A DNA stretch of 64,000 nt from Pseudo-nitzschia pungens (GCA_037355855.1 CM074760.1:4146501-4210500); one strand, 5' to 3'. Counted from the first letter of the stretch, positions 33,001 to 42,463 are shown. Notes: generated by a model not told the origin, from the letters alone. Made by a program: numbers and translations.

Positions 33001-34598
33001 CAGTAGATGCCTTTGATGCACTCTGTGAGTCTCCAAGGGTACTTCTCCACAAATACTCTCTACCACAGGCTGGCTGTCAACACCTTGTTGATGCTATCCA
33101 GAGTGGTATTGCCAGTGCTGTCTGTGATGGGTCATTTGATCCGGACCTTCTCAGAGGAACTTCTGCATTCATTTTGTCACCCAATACCTCCACCAAGACT
33201 GCTTCATTGTTCCTCACTGGCTGTAATTTTGTCAGTGGATCCCCTGAGGATCAGTCATCCTACAGGAGTGAACTGGCGGGTATCATTGGAGTTCTCACCT
33301 GTTGCACTGCTCTGGTGAATCTTTTTGATATTGCTTCTGGCTCTATCACCATTGCTCTGGATGGTGACACAGCTCTCAAACAGGCTCAGGGATCTTGGCC
33401 TTTGGTTATTTCCCAGAAGTCTTTTGACTATGTTTATGTCATCAGAAACATGATTTCTGCCCTGCCAATCTCTGTGCACTTTCAGTGGGTTCAGGGCCAT
33501 CAAGCTGGAATCTTTCTTGATTGGTGGGCCCTTCGCAATCATCAGGTTGACAGCATGGCAAAGGCCTTTCTCTCTGTTCATAGAGCTTCGGCCCATCACT
33601 ATCCCAGACTTGTGTTTGAGCCTTGGGCATTTTCTCTCAATGGATGCAAGTGTTCAAGGTTTGATCAGAATGCTCTGCATGTTGCCATTTCTGGTCCTCC
33701 TCTTCTTCAATACTGGCAGACCCACCATGATATTCCCATTCCACAACCTGTTTTGAGTTCCATCCATTGGTGTGCCCATCTGTCTGCCTTCAAGCGATTA
33801 CCTCCTGGAATGCAACGGTGGTTTGTCAAATTTGCTTCTGGATGCATTGGTGTTGGCAACCAACTACTTCACTACCAGTATCAGGATCACTCCCGGTGCC
33901 CATTGTGTGATGCAGACAACGAGAAGGTCTCTCATGTGCTCTCCTGCAAGGACACTGGGGCAGTACAGCACAGTGTGTCAGCTTTCAAGGGACCACTGCA
34001 GAAGAGGCTTGAAGTTGAACAAACTGATCCATCATTGGTTGTTGCCATTGTGGATCTTCTCACCAGAGTTCGGAAGGGCCAGACCATTTATCCATCATCC
34101 TACTCACTTGCAATTGCGTCTGCTGTCAGGGCACAGAGGACTATTGGCTGGCACAACTGGCTTCTTGGTAGGTGGTCTCCTCGCTGGTATCAAATCCAGG
34201 CTGATTACTACTCCCACATTGGAAGCAAGCGCTCTCCCAAACGTTGGGCTACAGCTGTCATCCATCAGTTCTTTCTTACCTCCTGGGATCTTTGGACTTA
34301 TAGGAATGAACGACTCCATGGTCCTGGGGGTACCCTGGATGCTGAACAACACCAATCTCTTGATGCTTCCATCACTTCAGAATTGGCAATTGGTGCAGCT
34401 GGTGCACTTCCCCAGTCACACTCCCTGTTACAAACCCCTTTCCACGTCCTACAAGGTTACACCCTGACTGCCAAGAGGCAGTGGCTTGCAACCATCCACC
34501 TTGCAAGGAAGCAGTATGCAGCGCCTGTCCCACCAGTGCAGCCATACCAACAAGAGGCTGCTCTTCTCAGAGCCTGGCTTACTGGACCTCAGGGTTGA
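30054..34598 (+). CDS. LINE ORF2, 5'-truncated but open (RT-RNase H-finger)
   Basis: Open from the first base of copy D to the stop at 34598; no native start codon remains. Numbering from GTG 30144: RT motif A NDAKGCYDR (Asp353, Asp359), motif B SGCGQGNGIGP (413-423), motif C FVDD (462-465). The RNase H domain has candidate catalytic residues Asp995 (CDGSF), Glu1043 (YRSELAG), Asp1073 (LDGDTAL) and Asp1136 (NHQVDSMAK). The Cys/His finger is Cys1252, Cys1255, His1264, Cys1268. The endonuclease is absent because of 5' truncation, so it cannot be a complete mobility protein. It is the best reference for the C-terminal two thirds of this family's ORF2. Confidence 0.9.
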   Translation, partial: RAGLVPWSPKLQVYRDTIDFWRRVVKLRQGVSTSHTVLKRLACKLSLYKGEHCDLSSAVLHLKQAYRQYRAVKKLAPSWRDSFNQGLVDALLAEGKPHNQNASQIRARMRRERLHRELGLAARSIRGRVNKSAVLRAIAVGPDGAEQVLESQSTMVPAMAESNVRRQQQCLGTPSMTPSFIQDFGYLGTAHASAQVLDGTYNPPPATDKYLSEFLSCLKVPASILSLPPFDYSVCPADNAAAWKHQRERTASEPSCLSFAHHKAFALDPQLNKFDTLLRSVPLIVGFSPSAWQVITDVEIFKKPGEYRVDKMRLIQLMSPEFQINNKMIGRRILAHAERANAVAVDQHGSRKHHKAINTCLNKKLICDVLRQKRRSGAVAMNDAKGCYDRISHPIAGLTLQSFGVPAHVCEVLLSTLQHAKHHIKTGFGRSGPVYGDEPVPLSGCGQGNGIGPTLWALVSTIVFRMMQQAGHGVHLITSLSLQLVSLVGFAFVDDTDLFCAGSDSSTSGEELAVDFQEALDRWAGGIIATGGAIEPAKSFCYLIDFKWNGSGWDYRSIADMPGDFSVADKNGNRATLDRFEVDHADKTLGVFISMDGNEEAQIAHMKSQSQSFGSQLKASKCEKRASLYTFKYSFMKSVEYPMPVTQLDEATWTKIIHPALVPVLNKAGMSRTFPRHVFYGPSLYQGFGFIHPYLLQEFSHIATLFQESVRSSQTGRILRLTAESLRLELGIPFHLGVTPYNPFASYVTPCWYKHVWEFFSVHPVSLFEDFPDLPLLRSNDCYLMQAFVNSGFRGADLSLLNHMRMSLKAISLADICTPDGKRLSPMAFQLTSSNHLRDHLDWPRCPPSWPPAAKRFWTKALQTCFLPPCPPPAARALAPSFHLGPWLSPQTASLWPWFLSPSTNRIFFKTSTGWTVSTSQGRGRYRVTAEILSDKPACADVLVCPVICGQVVRVVGSSAFVSEPPDMDPLEYNPYDSLPDSPVDAFDALCESPRVLLHKYSLPQAGCQHLVDAIQSGIASAVCDGSFDPDLLRGTSAFILSPNTSTKTASLFLTGCNFVSGSPEDQSSYRSELAGIIGVLTCCTALVNLFDIASGSITIALDGDTALKQAQGSWPLVISQKSFDYVYVIRNMISALPISVHFQWVQGHQAGIFLDWWALRNHQVDSMAKAFLSVHRASAHHYPRLVFEPWAFSLNGCKCSRFDQNALHVAISGPPLLQYWQTHHDIPIPQPVLSSIHWCAHLSAFKRLPPGMQRWFVKFASGCIGVGNQLLHYQYQDHSRCPLCDADNEKVSHVLSCKDTGAVQHSVSAFKGPLQKRLEVEQTDPSLVVAIVDLLTRVRKGQTIYPSSYSLAIASAVRAQRTIGWHNWLLGRWSPRWYQIQADYYSHIGSKRSPKRWATAVIHQFFLTSWDLWTYRNERLHGPGGTLDAEQHQSLDASITSELAIGAAGALPQSHSLLQTPFHVLQGYTLTAKRQWLATIHLARKQYAAPVPPVQPYQQEAALLRAWLTGPQG

Positions 34599-34894
34599 TT
34601 ACACTTTGTCCCTTGGTTTTGTCTTCTGTTCCTGCTTCTTATCCTGTCCCATCCCTTTTGATACTGGATCTTATCCCAATATCTTCATTCCCATTTCACT
34701 TTCTCTCAAGTCCCTCTTTTGTGGGACTTGTTTGTCCTTCCCCTGCTTGATGTTCAAGGTTTGTTTGAAAATTTGTCGTTCTGCCACTTGGGGTCCTGAC
34801 TCTATGATGGAGGCGACGTTAAAGTCTGGTTACAGACTGAGTAATTTAGTTTCACCTTTGGTGATTAAAGTTATTTAAATACGTATATTATTAT
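34599..34894 (+). other. LINE 3' UTR with two hairpins and ATT tail
   Basis: About 296 bases after ORF2. Two perfect hairpins lie near the end: AGTCTG-GTTA-CAGACT (34823-34838) and TCACC-TTT-GGTGA (34852-34864). ATACGTATATTATTATTAT follows. The same arrangement is found at the 3' ends of copies B (11855-11935) and C/E (25251-25340). LINE RTs often recognise a 3' stem-loop; that role is inferred here. Confidence 0.75.
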
Positions 34895-34954
34895 TATGAC
34901 TGGTGGACACACCCTGTCTCAACTTAACAACACGCCGCCAAAAGTCAATGGTAT
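34895..34954. repeat. 60-bp target site duplication, right side of LINE copy D
   Basis: Identical to 29994-30053. Beyond it copy C/E resumes with CACGATAGACTTGCAG. Confidence 0.85.
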
Positions 34955-36296
34955 CACGATAGACTTGCAGCTTAGGTGACCATGGAACCAAACCAGCTCT
35001 AGTGTGGCAGAGGTTTTGTTCAACAGAGAGCCTGAGAGAGGTAGAGGTTTCATGGAGTACTTCATATGTGGTGATGAGATCAGTTCGCACAGAAATATCC
35101 CCAGACTGAAACTGAGCCAGTAGGTGCTCCAGCTTAGCTTGGAGAGAAAACACTCCAGCCTTGAGAAAGCTGTGCCTCACTCGCTTGAAATACCGTTGTC
35201 GCAGATGAGGATGGGAGGACTGGAGTTTGGACAGAGAGAATCTCACAGGAGGTGGCAAATATTTGCCCAGGATGCTGCCATTACAAACCTCAATCCAGAG
35301 CATGCGATGGTCAGATTCCATACCATGGGCACCTCCAAAGGGACAATACCCAGCCCTGAGAACATCAACATTCTCAGAGACCCAAATGGCATCAATTGGT
35401 GTTCTGGTAGTGTTTCGGTTGTGAGTGGCAGGAGGAGAAGACGTACTATGAAGGGTAAGAATGGCATCTCTGAAACCAAGAGCCTTGAGCTCAAAAGACA
35501 AGCCATCAGTCCTGACATCAGCATTCTGGTCAATCCCAACAATGACTTGATCACCTGCACCCAGGCAGACCTGAAGGGCAGCAGTCAAATCCCTGTGAAA
35601 GAGAATGCATGGATTGGGACTGAAAAGATTTTCAGCGGCCTGAAAGTATCGGTACTGTTGATTCCAGACTGAGCCAAGATCCCTATCATTTTCAACTGGG
35701 CAGTAGGCAGAAAACATGGTGACATTGTAGCCATCCCTGCCCTGAAACTTGACAAAGGACCATCTACCAAGACCAGATGGATCAGCTCCATGTGCAACCT
35801 TGTGTGAGCTGAACAGCTGGTCAATGGAAAAACCTGTACCGCCAGGCTGAAGCCAAGAGCAGGCAGAAGCTTCATGCTTGTTGTTAGCAAGATAAGAAAA
35901 ACTTGAGGGACTGACATGCTTCATGCGCCGATTGAAAAGGTCACAGGGCAGGAGTTTGGATTCATTCAAACAATGTTCAGCAAAAAGAGCCACACTGGCA
36001 TTGCTCTTGACAAATTGACGGGCGTTGTGCTTGGACATGGACATAAAGGCAGCTCTGCGCTGTGGTCCAATGTTTTGGAATGTGATGATGGTGGAGTTAG
36101 AGGATGGAGCTTGAGGAAAGGAATGACCAAAAGTGTCAGAATCCTTAGCAGCAAGAGATTCTCCATGAAGAGTTAATTGGACAAAATGAGGGACAGGGGA
36201 AGAGTCGGAGGGGGAAAAAGGAGAAACAGGAGAAGCATTGATGGGATTTGGATTGAAAGGCATCCCATCACACCTCATATCAGAAGAGCTAACCAT
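34895..36296 (-). pseudogene. LINE ORF2 of copy C/E, endonuclease part
   Basis: Starts at ATG 36296 (overlapping ORF1 as ATGGTTAG; upstream in-frame Met at 36368). It is open through the whole AP-endonuclease domain: FQNIG, AEHCLNE, SAYCPV, GIDQNAD, PIDAIW, SDH. It runs on to VSTSH, where the inserted tail of copy D adds a few foreign codons and closes the frame. The rest of ORF2 is at 25555-30053. Confidence 0.85.
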
Positions 36297-39249
36297 GATC
36301 AGAAGGAAACCGAGTCTGTCGCACGGAAGAAAGAGTTGCCGGAGCTGATTTGGTGGAGACATTGGCATGGCTCAAACCACTGACACTAGCATCATGACTG
36401 GAAGAGAAAGCAATTGCAGCAACTCCAAGCCTCAATGCAGAGGCTGCATCTTCCCCACCACCGGCAGCAGGAACTGCAGTTGAGGACTCAGGAGAGGCCA
36501 CAGGGAGGTCACCTGCCATGGCATCATGGGGAGGGTCAGGAACTTCAGGGGGAACAACAGGAGAGATACCAGGGGAGGCATCAGTCTTGGCCACATGGGT
36601 AGGATCACCGCCAGGAGGAACAGCACCTGCAGGCGCTGAGGCCTGGACATCAGTGAGATTGGAAGTGCCGGTCGCTAAAGTATCCATAGATTGAGAGTCA
36701 TCAAAGCCTCCACCACCACTGTCAGCACGGGCTTCTTGGAGGTTAAAGTGCAAATCCAGATCAAAAGTGAGGTCTGGGGCAAGGTCAACTGACAAGTCAT
36801 CATCAACAAGTTCCCAATCTCGTGCATCCCCATCACCAAAAAAGGGAAGAGAGTCATCCTGCATTGGATCTGCAGCAGGTGCAGTTTCCACAACACAATT
36901 GACAGCAGCATCCCAATGGTAAGCTTCCATTTCAGTCAAGCACTCAGAAGAGAACCATTGTCTAACACAAGAACCATAATGAGCTTCCAGTATAATAGGC
37001 AGGAAAGACAACATGGCCATTGCTTCAGCCTTGGTAGTGATATTGTACAAAGCAAGGATCTCGCCTCGGTATGAACTGGTATCAACAGAAAGAAAAAGAG
37101 GCCATGACCAATTGTCACGGGTTCTGATGCCCATAAGCACACTGCGCAGTGTCTTCAAACCCAGCCCTTGGCCCAAGTCAACTGGAAGATCAAGATCAAC
37201 TACCCCCAAAACAGGAGCAGTTTCATGGCTCTCAATAAATTTGGCTTGGCGGTGCTTAGCCTGGCGAACAGTCTTGAGCTTGGAGGGGGGAAGAGGTCTG
37301 TCAGAAGGATTGGTAGCTGTCTCAATAAACTTGTAGAATTTACCATCAGGTAAAGAGGCAATGTCTGAAGGTTTGCAACGGTTGAACTGGGCTTTGAGGA
37401 GCTTAACAGTGTGGGCGCGCTTTGTTGCATCACATAAAACATGAGCAGCCAGAACCGGATTGGGATCAGGAGTTCTGGAGTTGTCAAGACTGATATTCTT
37501 CCTGATAACAGCAATAGGACATGCCTGAAACCTGGGATGAGTCTGAAGCAATTCGTTGTAGTGGTCAAGATCAAAACTCTGCATGTAAGATCCAAGGAGA
37601 AAGCCACAGGTGACAACAACTGGGGCCTGTATGTGGTCATATTTCAGCTCCATGTCACGGTCTCTGAGCCTCTGGAGCAATTGTGCTGAAAAGAGTTTCT
37701 CCAGGGAAGCACTGTGTCCCAAAAAGAAGCGTAGATGAGGGGCAGTTCTACTGCGAAGCCAGAGCTGAGCAACATACAATTCCAAGGTCTTCCTGTCAGG
37801 AAGTGTCGTCCAAAACTTGGTAACAGGCTTGGCCTTGGGGTTGAGCCTGGCTCTGGAGGGAAAAACATACAACACCAGGCGCTTGTCAACAGTCCATAGA
37901 AGATCCAAAGCTTCCTTGAGAGACTTGAGCAGCTCATCATATAGTTCCCCAGGGCATTGTGACATCAACCTTGGAAGGGACAGAGTGACATAAGAACTAT
38001 GAGAACACTTGGTGCCAGCAGTGACATCCACTGGAGCTCTAGAATCACTGGAGCAAACCCCTCGGCGTTGGAGGAAATGCCCAGCAGAGGAGGACAAGAC
38101 AGTAGCATCACCACCACCAGGAAGAAAGGACACTGATTTGGAAGTGGAAGCATCATCAACTGCAGTTGGCGCAGGTGTAGGAGGTCGCTTCTTGAAATGC
38201 CAGTGGGAGCCAAGCACCTGATTGGCTGCCAACCAAACTCTTCCTTCAGTGCTGGGCAAAAGGTTACCTTCACAATACAGGTCATCAAAACACTCAGGAG
38301 ACATCTTGGCCAAACCAATAAGACATCTCTTCAGAGCATGGCCTGAAGGTTGCTTGGTCCAGTCTGCAGAGGCTTGAAAGCAGAGAGAAGCAAGGGAAAC
38401 CAGGGACTCCACAGAAGCAGTTCTCCACTCAGGGTTGTCAGGAAAAGCTTGAGCATATGCTGGAGGGATGGCAGACTGACAGACATCATGGATGGATTTC
38501 TTGTCATTCCCATCTTTCTTGCTGAAGAAGTGAGTGGGACTAGGACACCCAGTCCATAGCCGGGATCCTGCTGGAGTTTTACGAAGAGTGTGGATAGGGG
38601 TGGGAATGGAAGCACGACCAGTAAAAGGCCCCTTACCGTAGAAGCACCAGAGGAAGGAATCTGAGTGAGCTTTGTTGGCAGCAGCCAGGGCTTTCTTGCG
38701 CAGGGCATGTCGCTCTGCAGACGGTGTGTCAGAAAGAAATGCAAGAGTAGCTTGTTTCAGACTAGACTTGGAAGGAGAGACCTTGGAAGGAGGGTGCTTA
38801 GAGTCTGAGTGCTCAGAGCCTGGCTGGCCATCCCTAGACGTCGCACTGTTGGACTTTCCACTGTTGGGCTTCCCACTGTTGGACGTCCCACTGTTGGAAT
38901 TTCCACTGTTGGACTTCCCACTGTTGGACTTCCCACTGTCAGACGTCCCACTGTCGGACTGCCCACTGCCTGAATGCCCTGTGTCTGAATGCCCAGTGCC
39001 TGACTGCTCAGTGCTCATATCAACATCATCTAGTGCACCAGTAGACACAGCAGAAGTGAAGGACATATCATCATCAGAAGGGAGTGAATCCCTAGCTGTA
39101 CGGGGAGAGGGAGGGGGAGAGGGAGTAGCCTGAAGAACGGAACCAGCAGGTAGTCGGCGGGAAGGGGTCCCCGTAAAGGCGCGTTTGTTTGAAGGAGTGT
39201 TAGCCAAGGGAGACCTTTTTCGCCTGGAAGCTGGCGGGGGGGGAGGCAT
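36289..39249 (-). CDS. LINE ORF1 protein of copy C/E (986 aa)
   Basis: Uninterrupted from MPPPPPASRRKRSP (ATG 39249) to FPSDHG. The frame is also open for 66 codons upstream, but the Met aligned with the other copies is chosen. The N-terminal third is diverged and has SGK-SN type 5-residue repeats from a 15-bp minisatellite (near 38840-38990). From about residue 200 (KKALAAANKAHSDSFLWCFYGKGP) it aligns closely with ORF1 of copies A and B. Cysteines occur (CPSPTHFF, CFDDLYCEG) but no canonical zinc knuckle was recognised. Function is inferred only from its position as ORF1. Confidence 0.8.
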   Translation of the reverse strand: MPPPPPASRRKRSPLANTPSNKRAFTGTPSRRLPAGSVLQATPSPPPSPRTARDSLPSDDDMSFTSAVSTGALDDVDMSTEQSGTGHSDTGHSGSGQSDSGTSDSGKSNSGKSNSGNSNSGTSNSGKPNSGKSNSATSRDGQPGSEHSDSKHPPSKVSPSKSSLKQATLAFLSDTPSAERHALRKKALAAANKAHSDSFLWCFYGKGPFTGRASIPTPIHTLRKTPAGSRLWTGCPSPTHFFSKKDGNDKKSIHDVCQSAIPPAYAQAFPDNPEWRTASVESLVSLASLCFQASADWTKQPSGHALKRCLIGLAKMSPECFDDLYCEGNLLPSTEGRVWLAANQVLGSHWHFKKRPPTPAPTAVDDASTSKSVSFLPGGGDATVLSSSAGHFLQRRGVCSSDSRAPVDVTAGTKCSHSSYVTLSLPRLMSQCPGELYDELLKSLKEALDLLWTVDKRLVLYVFPSRARLNPKAKPVTKFWTTLPDRKTLELYVAQLWLRSRTAPHLRFFLGHSASLEKLFSAQLLQRLRDRDMELKYDHIQAPVVVTCGFLLGSYMQSFDLDHYNELLQTHPRFQACPIAVIRKNISLDNSRTPDPNPVLAAHVLCDATKRAHTVKLLKAQFNRCKPSDIASLPDGKFYKFIETATNPSDRPLPPSKLKTVRQAKHRQAKFIESHETAPVLGVVDLDLPVDLGQGLGLKTLRSVLMGIRTRDNWSWPLFLSVDTSSYRGEILALYNITTKAEAMAMLSFLPIILEAHYGSCVRQWFSSECLTEMEAYHWDAAVNCVVETAPAADPMQDDSLPFFGDGDARDWELVDDDLSVDLAPDLTFDLDLHFNLQEARADSGGGGFDDSQSMDTLATGTSNLTDVQASAPAGAVPPGGDPTHVAKTDASPGISPVVPPEVPDPPHDAMAGDLPVASPESSTAVPAAGGGEDAASALRLGVAAIAFSSSHDASVSGLSHANVSTKSAPATLSSVRQTRFPSDHG

Positions 39250-40935
39250 GGTGGGGCTAGGATCATCTGAATAGGCGTGTTGGCTCGGGCGCTGGTAGGC
39301 TGTCAGTGTTAACCTGTATGGATATATACAGATGGGTGTAGCCTGGAAACAGGGTACAGCAGCAACAACAAGGGTAACCTTGGTCTGGACAAGGAAAAGG
39401 TCCCTGGGGATCCAAAAATTATACTGGAGCACACCCACAAAAGTCACCGGGGAACTCAGAAATTTTTGCTAAAAAACGAGCAAAATTTGTCTCACACTTG
39501 GAGCACAAAAACTCTGCGCGCGGAAGAGCTCTGCAAATCGTGTAGGCTTGTACTCTGCAAATCGTGTAGGCTTGTACTCGTACTGTACTCCTAGCTTGAA
39601 AATTGTGCAAATTTGAACAATTTTGCAACTACTGCAAATCGTGTAGGCTTGTAGGCTTGCAAATTCGAATCGGATACGGTTCGAATTGAAATACAGCAGC
39701 CCCAGGGAAGCTTGGACCTTGAAAACAGGGGCTTTAGTAGGAACACTTAGGGACCGGGGGATATCAATGGCAGGGCACACTTAAAAGGCTCAGGAGGGAA
39801 CTTGAAGTTCAAACTCGCAAGTACTTTTAAGTGGAAACAGTATCCAGGGGCAATTGGCTTGGAAACAGGGACCTTGAGCGAGACACTTAGGGACCAGGGA
39901 AACAGTGGAAACAGTATCGGGGGGCAATTGGCTTGAAAACAGGGACCTTGAGCGATACACTTAGGGACCAGGGAAGCTGCTTGCTTGAAAACAGGGGCTT
40001 TAGTAGAAACACCTAGGGACCAGGGGGAGGCTTGTGTCTTGAAAACAGTGTCGAACTTGAAGTTCAAGTTGGGGTTGCTTAAGAGCGAAAACACTTAGGG
40101 ATCAGGGAACTCGCGAACACTTAGGGACCAGGGGAATTGTAGTCTTGAAAACAAGGGGCGGTAGTAGCTGTAGTCTTGGAAACAAGAGTGCAATAAGTAA
40201 GAGGTACTTAGGGATCGGTTGGTCTTGGCTTGAAAACAGGTGTATTAGGGGGAGCCTTAAGCGAAAACACTTAGGGACTAGGGGGCTTGGCTAGGAAACA
40301 GGGGTACTCTTAAGTGAGAAACACTTAAGGAGTAGTGGGCAATTGGCTTGAAAATAAAGGGGGGAACTGGAAGATATGCTCGCGCGAACTTGCAAGGACT
40401 TAAGGATCAGCGAGTAGGAACCTTCTAGAAGGGGGGGTGTATATGTGTTCGACAACTTCAACTTGAAAAGACTTAGGGAACTCAGCAAGGAACCTTGAAG
40501 AATGTAGAACGTTAAGTGGGTATCACTTAAGGGGCTTGAAAGACTGTATAGCGTTAAATAATAAGGTAGCTTGAAAACAGATCAAAAAAACCGAGCTCGG
40601 AGACAAAGCGGAACAGAAGCAGCTGTAGAATTAGTACTGGAACCACTGTAGGAAATTATGTGTCCTTGTTTGCGTGTTGGTGCTGTTGTTGCCGAATCGA
40701 TCGACCGACCGGCAGAGGAAACAAGCAACCACAGCAACCAAAGGAAGCAAGGAGCAGCCAAACAAACAGCAGAATCAGATAGGGGAGGTCTCTGTTGATA
40801 GGTGTAGTGCTTGGTTGTGTTGTAGGAGCTTTAGAAGTGAGTGAGATATCAAAGGGGAAAGTTGTGTAGAAATCTACGTGTTTTAAGTACTGGAACATCG
40901 GAACGTCGGACAAAGATGCGCGTTGCAAAATTGTT
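39250..40935 (-). repeat. 5' leader of LINE copy C/E
   Basis: Two parts. Bases 39250-39720 have a few short repeats, such as CTGCAAATCGTGTAGGCTTG occurring about three times near 39530-39655. Bases 39720-40935 have the irregular 'CTTGAAAACAGG / CACTTAGGGACC' repeats shared by all leaders. No ORF is supported. The 84-bp monomer block is missing. Confidence 0.75.
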
Positions 40936-41115
40936 GTTATCACATGCTGTCAACCATCTTGACACCTCTCATCATGTGTGGACTACATGCCGTCTGTCCA
41001 TATGTCGTATCATGTTGTTCTCTGTCTTTGGTGAATGTATGCATTACATGTATATCCGGTACGTATCCTGGTTTGATGATATATTCCAACACTTTTCGCC
41101 TGTACGAAAAATCGT
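40936..41115. other. Short unique stretch between LINE and foldback element
   Basis: 180 bases without repeats or a supported gene. It begins the non-retroelement part of the window. Confidence 0.5.
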
Positions 41116-41125
41116 CAACAATTCG
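41116..41125. repeat. 10-bp target site duplication (left) of foldback element
   Basis: CAACAATTCG, identical to 42454-42463. The neighbouring bases differ on both sides, so the repeat is exactly 10 bp. Confidence 0.75.
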
Positions 41126-41348
41126 GGTGTTCGGAACGCAGATACAACAAACGAAGTCAAAGGGAACGCAGATAGGGTATTTCTGGTCGAAACCTTTCGG
41201 TCGGTACGCTAATAGGGTAAAAAATCAAAATGGGGATAAATTCGGTACGCAAATCTGGTAATGAAAACAGATGATATTTTGCACTATATGCTTGACAGTG
41301 TTTAACAGTAGGGCAATACTATTGCATGAATGGGGAGAAAAACACACA

Positions 41349-41541
41349 TGGTGCACGGTAACATGCACGGTAACATGCACGATAACATGCATGATAACAT
41401 GCACGATAACATGCACGATAACATGCACGATAACATGCACGATAACATGCACGATAACATGCACGATAACATGCACGATAACATGCACAATAACATGCAC
41501 AATAACATGCACAATAACATGCACAATAACATGCACGGTAA
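41349..41541. repeat. 12-bp tandem array (left arm)
   Basis: About 16 copies of the 12-bp unit AACATGCACGAT, with GGTAAC and AATAAC variants at the edges. An inverted array lies in the right arm at about 42050-42200, so the arms can pair. Confidence 0.85.
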
Positions 41542-42049
41542 CCTGGTACAACCGGTTTTAAACAGGTAACTTACTGCAACCGGTTTGAAATGGGTACTGC
41601 AACCGGTTTTAAACGGGTACTGCAACCGTTTTTTTTGGCAGTACAAACCAGTACTGCAAAAAAAACCGGTACTGCCTGTACTACAACCCAGTTATTTTGC
41701 AGTACAAATCAGTACTACAAAAAAAAACGGTAACTACCTTAAGTAATGATTTCAGACTATCAATGGTAATCACCGTATTAAATTTTCAATACACATTAGA
41801 ACATTTAAGATGGAGATTCAATTTAATACATTCCACCCAAGTTAATAGTTAAAAATTTAACACGTATATTCAAAAAGGTACCAGTAACTTACAATTTAAC
41901 ACGTAGATTCAAAAATCTTCTACAAATGATGACCCAGTTGACCCGCAACTGGGCAGTCCACCAGGTACAACCCGGTTGCAGTACACATTTGAAACCCGGT
42001 TGTAGTACCCATTTGAAACCCGATTCCAGTACCCGTTTGTACCGGTTTA

Positions 42050-42200
42050 CTGTGCATGTTATCGTGTATGTTATCGTGTATGTTATTGTGCATGTTATTG
42101 TGCATGTTACCGTGTATGTTGCCGTGCATGTTACCGTGCATGTTATCGTGCATGTTATCGTGCATGTTATTGTGCATGTTATTGTGCATGTTACCATGCA
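42050..42200. repeat. 12-bp tandem array (right arm, inverted)
   Basis: About 12 copies of the reverse complement of the left-arm unit (GTGCATGTTATC), less regular than the left array. Confidence 0.85.
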
Positions 42201-42453
42201 TCTCCAGGTGCACGCAATATTGCCCTAGTACTGTTAAATACTGTTGAGCATCATTAAAATATTACATTACTGTATATGAGGATAGAGCGGGAAGTATCAT
42301 CTGTTTTCTGTTTTCATTACCAGATTTGTGTACCGAATTTATCCCCATTTTGGTTTTTTACCCTATTAATACCCCCTTACCCACCAAAGAATTTCGAAAT
42401 ACCCTATCTGCGTTCCCTTCGACTTCGATTGTCCTATCTGCGTTCCAGCCTCC

Positions 42454-42463
42454 CAACAATTCG
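42454..42463. repeat. 10-bp target site duplication (right) of foldback element
   Basis: CAACAATTCG, matching 41116-41125. Confidence 0.75.

Larger units (their letters stand above)
30054..34894 (+). mobile_element. LINE copy D, 5'-truncated, nested in copy C/E
   Basis: Plus-strand LINE of 4841 bp that starts inside ORF2 (AGAGCTGGTCTGG) and ends in the family 3' UTR with an ATTATT tail. It lies antisense within ORF2 of copy C/E and is bordered by 60-bp direct repeats. Its reading frame is open throughout, so it is probably the youngest or second youngest copy here. Confidence 0.9.
34955..40935 (-). mobile_element. LINE copy C/E, 5' half
   Basis: 5' half of the element split by copy D: start of ORF2, intact ORF1 and a 5' leader that reaches the family's 5' terminus at 40935. 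Removing copy D and one duplication gives an element of about 10.8 kb. Its leader lacks the 84-bp monomers of copies A and B. No target duplication was found between the left flank at 25250 and the right flank at 40936. Confidence 0.85.
41126..42453. mobile_element. Foldback (Mutator-like) non-autonomous DNA element
   Basis: 1328-bp element with long inverted arms. The 19-base tips read GGTGTTCGGAACGCAGATA (left) and GGAGGCTGGAACGCAGATA (right, reverse complement). Inverted similarity continues for over 300 bases (for example CAAAATGGGGATAAATTCGG) and includes tandem arrays in each arm. It is flanked by the 10-bp direct repeat CAACAATTCG (41116-41125, 42454-42463). A 9-11-bp duplication with long terminal inverted repeats is typical of Mutator-like elements. 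No transposase is present; ORFs inside are repeat artefacts. Confidence 0.8.

Noticed and set aside
41349..41541. CRISPR-like regular array
   Set aside because: 12-bp units without spacers, mirrored in an inverted arm; a satellite in a eukaryotic transposon.
41330..41569. ORF encoding Met-His-Asp-Asn repeats
   Set aside because: Reading of the 12-bp tandem array in the foldback element arm; open in several frames on both strands.
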